A stretch of DNA of 64,000 bases from Echinometra lucunter (taxonomy: Eukaryota; Echinodermata; Echinoidea; Camarodonta; Echinometridae): the NCBI GenBank assembly GCA_029962745.1, contig CM057154.1:644954-708953 (forward strand), read 5' to 3'. Numbering within the stretch: position 1 is the first letter of the stretch; the number at the start of each line of letters is the position of its first letter. The notes below the pieces were generated by a model, which was given only the letters and a program-made list of their open reading frames with translations, had not been told where the DNA came from and ran no database searches. Positions 22,901-31,830 of the stretch are shown here, one piece after another. The position numbers were made by a program, and so were the translations under genes.

Positions 22901-23901
22901 TGTCGGAATTCCCACTTGAAGTCTGTGCCGTGACAGCTATCGCTAGTGTGCACTGCACTGTACAAGCGATGTGTATTCATATGCGATGGTATGTGTTACG
23001 ACTTGTAAAACTTGGATCGTCACGAAGGTTTTATCTCTCGATTTCAATTATCATACAAACAATATTTTCACTTCATTCTCTCCCGGTCAGCAAACAGGTG
23101 ACAATATACAATATTGTTTGTATTTCAGTGAATTTCAAGAGATAAAACCTTCGTGACAATCCAAGTTTTGGGGTTTGGCAACACACTGTCGCATGAATTT
23201 ACACATCACTTGTGCAGTGCATAACACACTAGCGATAGCTGTAGCGGCGCAGAGTATAAGTCACTTGCACGAATGCCAGGTTATCATCAGATAACCTTGC
23301 ACTGAATTAGGCCTGTACAGTGGAAATTGCTGACAATAGGAAAGTAGTGTTCTCTATCACATTTCTGGGATAGAGGAACAAGAGCAGTGATCAGAAAAAG
23401 ATTTCTAAAAATTCATTTGATGAAGATAATTTAGATCCAATTGAAGGAATGGAATGAAAATAGGATATGTTATCATACTGGGTGTAAAAAGCAAACATTT
23501 TCCAAGAATTTGTTGATTATTTTAGTGATTTCTATCTCCAACTATAGAGGGCAGCATTTCACATAAATTTGCACAGCTCACCATACCAATGGCTCCCTGA
23601 GTGAGTATAAGTGGGAATTCAGTTGAGTGTGACTGTATCCTCATGTCGATGCTGTGGATACAACCACACACGTGTGGCCATAAGGTAAAGACACACGCGT
23701 GTGGCTGTATACACTGCCTATCAAATTCACAGCTTTCACACCTCTGCAAGAAAAAGTTTCTCCAAACAAATAACTTTTCATTTACTTTCTTCATGCATAG
23801 GGTCTATAATTTACCTTTCTATATGCATCTTTCCAGGATGGAGCTGTCCTCTTGTACATGTCCCGACGTTTAGAACCTGGTGTAAAGGAAGAATCTGCCA
23901 T
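13937..23901 (-). CDS. RPAIN: RPA-interacting protein (RPAIN), 6 recognised coding exons
   Basis: Binds replication protein A and brings it into the nucleus (established for vertebrate RPAIN). Exons, minus strand: 23901-23815, 20211-20017, 19475-19418, 17513-17402, 14620-14557, 14089-13952, all with GT-AG borders and matching phases (0,0,1,2,0,0): 218 codons, against about 219 residues for human RPAIN. The N-terminal block PSWKDAYRK-RCFDRLRGSRE aligns with the conserved RPAIN N-terminus. A VMEEEW motif, an acidic helix (LIEDELEMREELQEEL), EYEASL and the zinc-binding part (CPLCQ, FCACGLRI, HSSVCPVTP, MSC) follow in family order. The expected final Cys-rich residues (ACD-like) after MSCE were not located; reading on past the last donor gives VSAF then TAA at 13939-13937. 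The 5' end was set at the only ATG preceding the conserved block. Confidence 0.85.
13952..14089 (-). CDS. RPAIN: RPAIN exon 6 (possibly terminal)
   Basis: 46 codons, LNLENISQSLELGVSQHS then SVCPVTPVFALMELEE and LVMSCE. HSSVCPVTP matches family HSAHCPHTPEF. A donor GAG|GTTAGT is present, but no convincing following exon was found down to position 1; without splicing translation stops at TAA 13939-13937, giving 222 residues. Confidence 0.8.
14557..14620 (-). CDS. RPAIN: RPAIN exon 5 (zinc finger)
   Basis: 64 nt, phase 2 in and 0 out, NWLLMNKGIVFCACGLRIDTA; CxC-G corresponds to CQCGLSI of vertebrate RPAIN. Acceptor TTCCAG, donor GCT|GTAAGT. Confidence 0.85.
14721..15586 (+). repeat. TGACCTTTGACC/GGACGGACGG element, locus 1
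   Basis: Starts AACTAGATGCATCCTCGACC plus TTTATGCCTCCGCC and ends GGGCGGAGGCATAAAA, so the ends are inverted repeats. Inside are about five units of roughly 140 bp, each with TGACCT(C/T)TATGACCTTTGACC, ATCAGATCATTGTCCCTCC, CATATGCATACATGAGCCA, AAATGGTT(C/A)AGTTATC phrases, then ACGGACGGACGGAC. Lies in RPAIN intron 4, antisense to the gene. 14260-14500 holds older, degenerate units. Confidence 0.85.
15905..16287. repeat. Foldback element, GCCTGCCxCACxCTAT family, copy 1
   Basis: The left end GGCCTGCCGCACACTATGCA is inverted at the right end (ATCGTATAGTGTGTGGCAGGC). The interior shares ATTAAATATGAAAGTTTA, GGCCAAATCGGC and CAAATTGTAGCC blocks with the copy at 53714. Confidence 0.85.
16290..17400. 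other. RPAIN intron sequence, nothing recognised
   Basis: Intronic sequence between exons 5 and 4. Contains repeated GAGCCC(C/T)GGAAA phrases at 16440-16570 but no defined element or exon. Confidence 0.4.
17402..17513 (-). CDS. RPAIN: RPAIN exon 4
   Basis: 112 nt, phase 1 in and 2 out. Encodes LSIIAEYEASLRLEEEQL and ends with the first zinc-ligand pair, VCPLCQR. Matches vertebrate EYEKSLQFDE...CPVC. Donor CAAAG|GTTTGT is weaker than the others. A foldback repeat starts only 33 bp upstream of its acceptor. Confidence 0.88.
17546..17831. repeat. Foldback element, AAGGCTTGTTCAGATAT family, copy D
   Basis: Left end AAGGCTTGTTCAGATATGAGG, right end CTTGTATCTGAAGAAGCCTTAA. Interior ATGAGTTTGTCTGCGCAACTT and GTTGACGTGCTAATGCGCAAT phrases are shared with copies B, C and E. 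Confidence 0.8.
18348..18628. repeat. Foldback element, AAGGxxxGTTCAGATAT family, copy E
   Basis: Left end AAGGTACGTTCAGATATGATGC and right end GCATCATATCTGAACGCACCTT are nearly perfect inverted repeats. Confidence 0.85.
19418..19475 (-). CDS. RPAIN: RPAIN exon 3
   Basis: 58 nt encoding the acidic helix LIEDELEMREELQEELMKE, phase 0 in and 1 out, acceptor TTGTAG, donor GAAG|GTAAAA. Corresponds to the LEELIDMAVLEEIQQEL helix region of the family. Confidence 0.82.
20017..20211 (-). CDS. RPAIN: RPAIN exon 2
   Basis: 65 codons, acceptor TTCTCCAG, donor GGA|GTAAGT, phase 0 on both sides. Begins RCFDRLRGSRESLLQRFR, continues with a Ser-rich linker, and ends with VMEEEWRLLQREDPSFG, the family's VMEEEW signature. 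Confidence 0.88.
20313..20421. repeat. TGTTTCATAAAGCTGTTCG foldback, truncated copy
   Basis: Matches the right two thirds of the full copy at 32810-32969 (GCTAATCAGAT..., CACCAGTCGTGCGTAAAGTC, GTTACGAACAGCTTTATGAA, ACACCCCC). The left arm is missing. In RPAIN intron 1. Confidence 0.85.
20640..20760 (-). mobile_element. SINE 3' part (reverse orientation)
   Basis: AATAATAATGAATAATAATA followed by a GGAAATTTATAGAGCGC...CTCATGGCGCTAGCCC segment. This is the reverse of the GGCGCT..TATAxAAATxCC-(ATT)n tail common to tRNA-derived SINEs in marine invertebrates. The tRNA-like head is not visible. Confidence 0.5.
21600..22500. repeat. Complex repeat with GGCGGCCGC-type motifs
   Basis: GTGGGCGGCCGTCCCCTGTG at about 21810, GGTCCTGTGAGCGGCC at 22206 and AGGCGGCCGCCCACAGGGG at 22441 are related, partly inverted. 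A block with CAAAGCACAAAT..TTCA and ATGATGATCGGCGCTATCTA is also present twice (21560 and 21720). The boundaries are unclear, and the 132-codon frame inside has no family features. Confidence 0.5.
22814..23710. repeat. Large nested palindrome with a secondary insertion
   Basis: The left arm begins TACAGCCACACGCGTGTGTC and the right arm ends GACACACGCGTGTGGCTGTA. The inner arms meet around 23065-23110, with the shared GGTTTTATCTCT / AGAGATAAAACC segment. The right arm is interrupted at 23261-23611 by extra sequence flanked by GAGTATAAG (23252-23260 and 23603-23611). Lies in RPAIN intron 1. Confidence 0.8.
23815..23901 (-). CDS. RPAIN: RPAIN exon 1 (start codon)
   Basis: 29 codons from ATG at 23901, MADSSFTPGSKRRDMYKRTA then PSWKDAYRK, donor AAAG|GTAAAT, phase 0. 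Gly/Lys/Arg-rich start followed by the conserved PxWK(D/E)A(Y/F)R motif. Confidence 0.88.
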
Positions 23902-25420
23902 TTTTTTTGTAGATCTAGTCACTTGACTTTTTTCCCCTAGCACCAGCACTCACTGCCACTGCCACTACACTGGACGATGAGCCCTTTAAAAATGTCCGAC
24001 CACTCACTCAATGTTAATTTGAGACTTGTCCTGCTTGTGAGGAGCTAGGCCTAACGTTAGGAGCTTTGCTTCAACCTGTGACACATGAGGAAATGAATTG
24101 ATGAAAGTATTACTCACAACTAATATTTGATATCTAAACTTAATCAGTTCAAACACTAACAAATTAGTCTACCAATGAAATCTCACCGGAAAGAAGCCAC
24201 TTCACAATAACAACTCTCGATTTTGAACGAGGATCCGAGAATGAATGAAAATAATAATGAGGTGAAAAACGTAAGTGGCGCTCTTCATTTTTCTTCTTTT
24301 TCTTCTCCTTCATCACCTGTCTTGTCGGGCCCGTCGGAAAGGCATTTTCAATTACTTCCAGTTCCACTGCATGTTCAAGGGACTTCAACTGCATTTTATA
24401 TCAGTTCTTCTTCTTCTTCTTCTTCGTTGTAATCAAATTACTAAATGAGTAATTTGGAATAACTGCCATTTTATTAAGGGTTGCAAAATGGATTTTGTTT
24501 TAATAAATTAAAGTTGAAAGTTGGTGCTCAAGATTGCTGTTTGAATACAGGGTTTCACAACCTATAGCATTCCAGAATTATAAAATTAAAGTCTCTTTTT
24601 TTTCTTCCCTTTTTTTTTCTGCATCGGTCATACAGACCCCACAATGTCCTGAATGCAATATCATAGACCTACAGGCGTGGATTTGAACAGAATACTTGTA
24701 TAATGATGCCTGATAATCATTCTAATATTTCACTGTATAAATTTAGGGATAGGGTCCATTAGGGGTCACATCCAACAATTCCAATACTTGAAGGGCATGG
24801 GGGGGGGGGCTTTACAGGGGTCGTGATATATTTAAGAAGTAGGCCTACAAAAATTGCTGTAAAGTAGGAGAAAAGACAACTGATTAATGAGACACAACAA
24901 ATAGCGAAATGGGGCGGGGGAGGGGGGGGGGTGAGCTTCGAATTTCCCAGGCGACGTAGGCCCTACTATGATGCATTCACAATGTCTTTTATTTTTCTTC
25001 TCCTTCTTCTTCTTTGTGATTAATTGAGACTTTTTCAAACTGACAGTAGTAACAGAAAGATTAGAGAATACTTCTTAAAAGTAAAATAGAAGCGAAACAT
25101 TTTTTTTTCTCTCCCATTTGGAATTTCTTGTCAATATAGACGGCCATGTCCGTTTCCTTCACCAGTATGAACATAGCAAAGTAGAAAAAGAGTAGTATAC
25201 CGGACTATCTTCCGATGCGAAATCTAATGTTTTTATTGGCATTACTTCATTTAAAGAGAGAGAATAGTACTTGCAGCTATTCCCTACCCCCCCCCCCCCC
25301 CCCCCGTCCGCGATTTTTTTTTCCACAAGAGTTCCGGACCCCATTACCGTAATGGGCATCTGAGAAATAAGGCTAGCAACGAATTCCAGGTATAAATCTC
25401 TTAGAGAAAGCTTACTCGGC
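23902..25420. other. Intergenic region 5' of RPAIN
   Basis: Divergent spacer between RPAIN and the kinase. Contains a TTCTTCTTCTTCTTC run at 24405-24425, G/C homopolymers near 24800, 24910 and 25285, and no exon. The RPAIN promoter should lie just right of 23901; I see no decisive TATA or initiator. Confidence 0.4.
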
Positions 25421-25535
25421 GTTGCGTACTCGGCGTTGCGTACTCGGCGTCGGCTTCTCGTGGCTCAGTCTCTAGAGTGGGCGTGCCAGAAACGAGAGGT
25501 CTCGTTTTCGATTCCCACTCTCAGCTTTGCTTTAT
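25414..25535 (+). mobile_element. tRNA-like head (SINE or tRNA pseudogene)
   Basis: Three short tandem copies of a TACTCGGCGTTGCG unit are followed by TGGCTCAGTCTCTAGAGTGG (A-box-like) and GTTTTCGATTCCCACTC (B-box-like). The acceptor ends do not pair, so a working tRNA gene is unlikely. Confidence 0.4.
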
Positions 25536-26029
25536 TTGTTCTATTATTGATACCAATGGCGTTTATTCCGTCAGAAATAGTTAAAGTATCACAGCTATTC
25601 TTGAATGCAGTCGCTGATACTAATTCCAGCCCGGAACTCTCGTGGGAAAAAAAAATCGCCTCCCGTCCAATGCGCTCGAAATGTTGGGAGTACCCGAGTT
25701 AATTTTTCAGTGCAACGCGGATGCGTGAAAGCGAAGTCATATCTGATCGGTGACGAAATGATGAAACGCTCTAAACGGATTGGCCTATTCATTTTTTTTT
25801 TCACAAAAGGCGTAGCTTTAAAAAAAAAAAAGATATACCGTTCTCATCTTCTCCTATGTGGAATTAAATACTTAACAAAATTTCCAAGCCATTCAAACAT
25901 CCATGTCTCTTTCAATAGAGAATAAGATTACTGAAAACTTTTACTATTCTTTTACTTCACTGATATGAAATAGGTAAAAGCGATATTGGTATGTCAGTCT
26001 ACCACATGCGCCCAAACTTCTATATGTTC

Positions 26030-26230
26030 CCACCTTCGACCCCGCCTCTCGGTGCAAAGCGGTGAAAAAGTTATGTGACGTAATAATGCCACGCTCTTGT
26101 ACTGGGTCGGCCATTGCTGCATTCTGATTGGCTCAAAGTTTTTTCTCCGTGACGACACAATGGTTGGTAAGGGCATGCGCGTTGAATGGTCTCTTTTGAC
26201 AACAAACACGACGCTCTGTGTTCAGTTTTG
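26030..26230 (+). promoter_or_regulatory. Probable promoter of the kinase gene
   Basis: Unusually GC-rich for the region. Contains TGACGTAA (CRE-like, 26076), an inverted CCAAT box in CTGATTGGCTC (about 26127) and GCATGCGC (NRF1-like half site, 26173), ending just upstream of the likely non-coding first exon. Motif presence is seen; promoter activity is inferred. Confidence 0.4.
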
Positions 26231-26342
26231 AACTAGCTTCGGAGTGCACAAGTTGCTTCTTCCTACGCTCTCTCGAAACTTTCTTCGGAGAATCGGCGAA
26301 TTCATTCGATTTTCCTGGTGTAGAAATTTCCTTTGTGAATAG
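26222..26342 (+). other. Probable 5' UTR exon of the kinase gene
   Basis: A pyrimidine-rich, ATG-free segment ending TGTGAATAG|GTAATT, a plausible donor that could pair with the acceptor TTATCATAG at 26703. The transcription start is not determinable. Confidence 0.35.
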
Positions 26343-26725
26343 GTAATTAAATGAACATTCACTCTCTTCTACGCACTTATTATTGTGTTTAAATTAGATA
26401 ATATTACTAAAAATATTTTCCCCGTCGTTTGTAATGATTCAATATCAAAGTTGTTTTGAAATAATAATACATTCACTTCGGGGTTTTATTTAAACCAAAG
26501 CGAACATTCTAGCGATAATATCATGGTTATTCATATAAACAAAAACAGAATACAAGAGATGCAGAAAAGAACAAAGGTAAATTACATGCAGTTTTCAAAA
26601 CTTTTAAAGAGTGTTTTTAAAGAAATATTTTGATATAATATCTGCTGTAAAATAAAGCTATACTGTCTTTAACCTCATGACGAATTGTTTATCATTATCA
26701 TAGAACAATCCTTAAACCTCTGACA

Positions 26726-26958
26726 ATGGCAGATATCGGCATGTCATCTCAGAGGAGGCGCAGAACTCAACGGATGGCAAATCGCCGTCAAAGATTAGCC
26801 CTAGGACCAGTGTCCGACCATGGGGATGAGATCCTTCAAGCCATTGAGATAGTCAAAGCTAAGCAAGAAGCCCAAGCTTACCCCGGTGGGGATTTCCCCA
26901 AGTCAAAGAACCAGCAAACCGACTCTTCTTCCATCCCCACCTTCATCCCCAAACAGAG
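26726..26958 (+). CDS. Kinase coding exon 1
   Basis: 77 codons plus AG. Arg-rich N-terminus (MADIGMSSQRRRRTQRMANR), then a helix-like DEILQAIEIVKAKQEAQA and a polar Ser/Pro segment. Donor AG|GTCTAT, acceptor upstream TCATAG. Confidence 0.75.
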
Positions 26959-29073
26959 GTCTATCATTCGTTTTATTTCTATTTCTCAAATTTAATTTGT
27001 GATCTTAACCTAAATATTGTGAAATCACTAATTTAGATGATGTAACTGAATTCATTTTGATATGCTGTTGACCAATGATAATGTTAACATATATTCCACG
27101 TGAATATACATTACTTGATTTTTAAAAATACCAAAACAAAACAAGCAACAAACGAAATATATGACATATTTCCGACAAAAGTCAGTTGTGCACTTATTTC
27201 TGTGTAAAACGAGGTTGGACTGCATGAGAGTCGAGATATTTAAAGACATTTGTACGGGAAAAACACATAGTGATGGTATCATAATTCTCCATTTTTCTCT
27301 TTTCATGGAACAGTTCAACTCCTGAGCAACCATTCCTTCAGAACAAGAATGTTGATGAAGTGGTCATCCAAATGCTACAGCCCCTCGTCACATGTCAAAC
27401 TCTCAAACTGGATGACCTCTTGACCTTTGACATGGGATGGACAGTATAGGTAAGAGTAGCAAATGTCGAAGAAACAATCTCGTAATTCTGAGTATGGATT
27501 TCTTTTATTATCGTTATCTCTTAATTCAACCCTCTGTGAAAATATAGCGTTGAATCATTGCTAAAACTTATGAAAGATAATTTACAGTAATGTTTTTCAA
27601 TGGGAACGTTTTAACTCTGAATGTATATTTATGCATTAATGCATACAGTTAACAGTTATCGTATAGTAGTTTACTTCACCGGTCACGATTTCTTCTTATT
27701 ATTATTCTCCTCCTCCTCCTCCTCCTCCTCCTCCTCCTTCTTCTTTACAGAGCATCAATTCTCTCCGAGAGATTGGAAGGGGCACGTATGGTCGGGTTCT
27801 TCTCGCACGTCACCGTTCTTCTAACGTTCCTCTGGCAATAAAATATCCATCTTGGTCAGATAACTTTGCTTCACCGGGTGAGATGGTGAACGAACTAAAG
27901 ACAACCAGGATCAGAGCAACCAAGGAAGCCATGATCAATCAGTTGATTTCAGACAGCCCTTACTTTCCCACGTTCTGGGGCACTCTTGATTTCGGCAACC
28001 AGCTTTGCCAGGCTGTCGAGTTCGTGGGATGCAAGAAAACAGGAACTGGTTACCCTCTCAACTCACCGCCATCACTCTCGGTGCGCAACGTGGTCAAGCT
28101 CGCAGGTGACATCGTCAAGGGGATGATGGAGTTCCACGATCACGGACTACTGCATAACGACCTCAAGAATGATAACGTGCTCCTTGAAAAACGCGGCAAG
28201 CGATACAACGCCGTCATCATCGATTTTGGGTTGGCAAGCACGACCACCGCCCCGATGAAGCTGGTCGGAGTTCCTAAAAAAATCAAAATGGCGTATATAC
28301 TTGGAGCTGAGGCAGATTATTTAGCCCCTGAGGTTGTCCTAGATGAACAGCCTACATCAATCGCTTCAGATGTGTATTCAGTTGGCCGTATCTTCTTCTC
28401 GGACATGGGAGAGATATTTGGAGGTACAACTCAATTCCATGCTTTGAACAATTATGTATGTAAAAGATTTACAGTATGACTAGATAGAGTTATCCAGATG
28501 AAAAAAAAGATAATAAAAAGGGAGCATGACATGTGAAAGATATTCTTTCTAATTTTCCTGCACAATCTTTCTTTACAAAATTAGTAATATTACGATAAAG
28601 TGCCTTTTGACCAATTGAATTTCTAATTGTTTTCCAGAAGTTTTTAAAGAAGAAAGCATAATATTGAAAAAAAATCATCTTCTTTAACGACTTCCTCTTG
28701 CTATCTTCGTTTACAATAGAAACACGATAAGGTTCATTCGCCAAGGTAATACTTTGTTCCTGAATTAAACAACAGAATCTAAAACTACAACGTATGACAA
28801 AAGACCTACATGCATGGCAAAAATAATGTCGTTATACCTAATCCTCTACTATCATATTTTTGTTGTTGTTTCTGTCTTACCCATGCAGGTCACCAATCTC
28901 CTATGATTCGAGATTTATCCAAGCTTGGCAGACAGTGTATGGCAAATAACCCTGAAGATCGTCCAAGCCTTGATACAATAGAAAGTAAAATCAACAAACT
29001 CCAGCGACCCAGTAGATTTAGGAGGGTCGTGCGATGGGTGGCTAAGAAACTTCATCTACGTCGTCGGAAATAA
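26726..29073 (+). CDS. Protein kinase, 406 residues, family not assigned
   Basis: Exons 26726-26958, 27314-27443 (or to 27449, see below), 27751-28423, 28889-29073. Signature residues of an active protein kinase are present: Gly loop GRGTYGRV (about 130-137), LAIK with Lys152, catalytic loop HNDLKNDN (Asp258, Lys260, Asn263), DFG at 279, APE at 313-315, and SDVYSVG (Asp328). The HRD arginine is Asn, so it is a non-RD kinase. Both ends are basic (QRRRRTQRMANRRQR; RRVVRWVAKKLHLRRRK). The first ~120 residues match no domain I know. The start is the first ATG after the acceptor at 26703. AATAAA lies 40 bp after the stop. The substrate and pathway cannot be inferred. Exon 2 has two candidate donors 6 bp apart; only the weaker keeps the frame open. 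Confidence 0.8.
27314..27443 (+). CDS. Kinase coding exon 2 (donor choice decides frame)
   Basis: Encodes FLQNKNVDEVVIQMLQPL and LKLDDLLTFDMGWT. Ending at ACA|GTATAG joins in frame to SINSLREIGRG. Ending six bases later at the stronger TAG|GTAAGA adds Val and a TAG stop. Both are phase 0. Confidence 0.65.
27702..27740 (+). repeat. CTC/CCT microsatellite forming a splice acceptor tract
   Basis: About twelve CTC triplets immediately before CTTCTTCTTTACAG, the acceptor of the kinase-domain exon at 27751. Confidence 0.9.
27751..28423 (+). CDS. Kinase coding exon 3 (catalytic core)
   Basis: 224 codons plus one base, from SINSLREIGRGTYG through EMVNEL, HNDLKNDNVLL, VIIDFGLAS, YLAPEVV and ASDVYSVGRIFF. 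Acceptor CTTTACAG, donor GGAG|GTACAA. Confidence 0.9.
28889..29073 (+). CDS. Kinase coding exon 4 (C-lobe end)
   Basis: Completes the C-lobe with LSKLGRQCMANNPEDRPSLD (the CxxxxPxxRP motif of subdomain XI) and ends with a strongly basic tail before TAA. Acceptor CCATGCAG; phase 1 matches exon 3. Confidence 0.9.
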
Positions 29074-29112
29074 TCGGGAAATAACACAATATTTGGCACC
29101 ACCATATAATCT

Positions 29113-29118
29113 AATAAA
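29113..29118 (+). terminator. Kinase polyadenylation signal
   Basis: AATAAA 40 bp after the stop codon. Confidence 0.6.
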
Positions 29119-29644
29119 AAATAACTTAAACAAAGAAACCCATATTATGTCTTTCGTGTGTTTTATTTGTATGTGTTTATAAGAATGCAAAGCCATATCC
29201 TACAGGCAAGATAATGTGGAAGTGGAAAGCATTATCATTATAGTTATGAACTTAAGAATGAATTCAATTATTTTTCATTTTGACATGAAACATGGATAGC
29301 AATTAGAATATTGTTAGAAGTAGACCTATCGCATAGATTCAGCTCACGATAGACCCCATCGACCTCATCATGCAGTTGTAGACCTTATCATGCAGTTCGA
29401 ACAACAACGAGAAAGAAAGTGAGAAAAAAGGGGGAGATAATCAGGCGCAATTCTAGAGCAAAAACTTTAGGGGTTACGGGGGCTTGGAGGATTGTTATGT
29501 ACATTAGAATAATGAAATTAAAATTGTACCTTATATCGCCCCAAAGCCGCCCCCGTAGATTCGCGCCTGGAGATAAAAGAAAGATAAAGAGAGGGGGTGT
29601 GCAGTGGAAGAAGAAAGAAAGTAGAAAATGAATGTGGATATGGG

Positions 29645-29672
29645 CGAGAGAGAGAGATAGAGAGAGAGAGAA

Positions 29673-29704
<32 letters not shown>

Positions 29705-29760
29705 GGGGGGAGGGAGGGAGGGAGGGGAGAAGGATAGGGAGAGAGAGAGAGAGAGAAGAG
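29645..29760 (+). repeat. AG/GGGA purine microsatellite
   Basis: GAGAGAGAGA runs broken by GGGAGGGAGGGAGGG. It opens false Arg/Glu reading frames. Confidence 0.9.
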
Positions 29761-29829
29761 GGCAAATGGACTGAAAATGTGCTTTTAGATAGTCCGTCTT
29801 TAATAAAAACTCTTAATTTGGCTTCATAA

Positions 29830-30700
29830 ATCAAGTTTCAACATTAGGGGGAAAAAAATCTGTGACAATTCCAAAGTTCTTTTAAGTACTCTGGAATGTT
29901 TAAAAACCTTCCTGATGAACGTGTTAGGCAATGCAAATCATTGGAACAGTATGATTTAGAAGAGATTCGTAATGCGGATTATTCTTAAAGTATATTGCGC
30001 AGGTGTATGGTAATTGCTGGCTTTCTCCTGCTAAAATGCCAAATAACTTGCTCCTGAGAATATCAATCCTAAATCGAAACAAAAACAACAACAACAAAGA
30101 CATTAAATAAAAATAATAATAAAAACAACCAACAAACATTCATCTCAGTACGTGCTGTTTTCTTCTTCTTGTTGTTTTAATGTAAAAATGAAGTCTTGCT
30201 CCTGGCATTCGATACAAAATTAATGACCGAATAATTGAACCATGGGCTCGTAGACGATTTTTCGTTTTCATTGTGAAGATAGAGGCATTATTCACCTCCT
30301 TTTGTTGTAACTTTTTAACCCTTAAGACAGGTTCCATAAAAACTGCCATAAGCAAGTTTCATAAAATCGAACTTTGTCAATCAAATAGAAGCTGTATAAT
30401 AATAGCCTGCAGCTTCCGCAAATTTCCATTTTCCCCAACTATCTTCATCTAATCGAAGAAGGAGAAGAATCATGATAATATTCAACAATTTGAGTCATTA
30501 TCATCAAAACTGAAGAATAATTGCACGGGATTCCCAATATATTTCTGCCTATTTATTGTACAGATTCCTTACGTCCGAAGGTGCTGGAGTTTCTGTTGCT
30601 GTCAAATTATTACACTACTACTACAACACTTTAATATCTTCTCTCCTTGTGGATATATCGGCTAATGTACTCGAGTCTCAAGTCAAGATGTGTGACTCAT
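29830..30700. other. Intergenic, nothing recognised
   Basis: AT-rich spacer with AACAACAACAA and TAATAATAA runs near 30080-30120. No exon seen. Confidence 0.4.
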
Positions 30701-30702
30701 TA

Positions 30703-30892
30703 TACTACTACTACTGCTACTGCTACTGCTACTGCTACTGCTACTGCTACTGCTACTGCTACTGCTACTGCTACTATACTACTACAACTACAACTACTAC
30801 TACTATTATCACTACTACTACTATCACTACTACTACTAACAACAACAACAACAACCATGATAATAATAATAATAATGATAATGATGATGATT

Positions 30893-30938
<46 letters not shown>

Positions 30939-30955
30939 CGATGATGATGATAATG
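30703..30955 (+). repeat. Compound microsatellite (TACTGC, ACT, AAC, AAT, GATGAT)
   Basis: About eleven TGCTAC units are followed by ACT, ATC/ACT, AAC, AAT and about twenty GAT triplets. Because all are multiples of three, long Tyr-Cys, Thr, Asn and Asp frames stay open; these are not genes. Confidence 0.95.
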
Positions 30956-31376
30956 TAACGAGCCAAATCCACTTGATAAGCAAAATGCTCATGGCGCAAC
31001 TTTTGCGAAAGAAATCCCTGGAAATAATTTGTTTCATTCGTTCTATACGCGATCATGCATCTTTTAATCTTTTGTGCCTTTACTTTAATCTGAAGTTAAC
31101 ATATAATTAAACACGCTGAATATACTTTGCCTTGAGAGTTTCTGGTTAAAACTATGGGCAAGAGGTGACTCCGAAATAGTACTATACACAGAGGGGCGCA
31201 GCCCCGAAGTGAATAGTACTATTGGGGGCACCGAGCATCATTATTCATTATCATAATTATAATCAATATCACTATCATCATCATTACATAAATAACTGTA
31301 CATTATGTAGATTAAATGCATTCACACATGCACACCCTCTGATCTCTTTTTAATTCAGTTTTTTCTATAAAAAAAC

Positions 31377-31561
31377 ACACCTGCTCACGTTGGTATCAAT
31401 ATGCCTATAGCACGTTAATTCATTTGATGTACAATAAAAGAACAATGTAGATAACATGTCTTGCTCAAGGGTGCAAGTGTCGTTCCGGGGGTTGGAACAC
31501 CCCCCCCCCCCCCTCACGTTTTCAGTCAAGCTCCTTAAACCACTCGACTTTGACACCTCTA
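31377..31561 (-). mobile_element. tRNA-derived SINE, copy 1
   Basis: The reverse strand reads GAGGTGTCAAAGTCGAGTGG then TTTAAGGAGCTTGACT, CCCTTGAGCAAGACATGTTA, TCTACATTGTTCTTTTATTG and TGATACCAACGTG. It is collinear with the better-preserved copy at 62995. The tRNA-like head is damaged and a long G-run replaces the anticodon region. Confidence 0.8.
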
Positions 31562-31569
31562 CATCATCT

Positions 31570-31830
31570 TCACCTACAAACACACACACACACACACACC
31601 CACCCACACACCCTCACGTACATTGATTTGTGGGGAACTGTAATTTCTCCGTGTTTTGTACCCTGCAAGCACTTCTCCTATTGTATTGTGTACCCACAAG
31701 CATGATGGAATAAAGGCCATCACTGTGCTCTTTAATTATCTGTACCCCACAACTGAATCTATGTAAGACCACCCTCACACACACCCACTTCCCACACTAC
31801 ACACACACATACTTCTCACACTACTACTGC
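31570..31830. repeat. CA-rich simple sequence
   Basis: ACACACACACACACCCACCC at 31577 and CACACACACCCAC-type stretches to 31810. Confidence 0.7.

Noticed and set aside
23522..23873. Overlapping 90-codon frames on both strands with CGCIH-type residues
   Set aside because: They fall in the palindrome arms; the mirrored translations reflect the inverted repeat.
30556..31110. 184-codon frame rich in Tyr-Cys, Thr, Asn and Asp
   Set aside because: Translation of a compound triplet/hexanucleotide microsatellite; every frame gives a homopolymer-like product.
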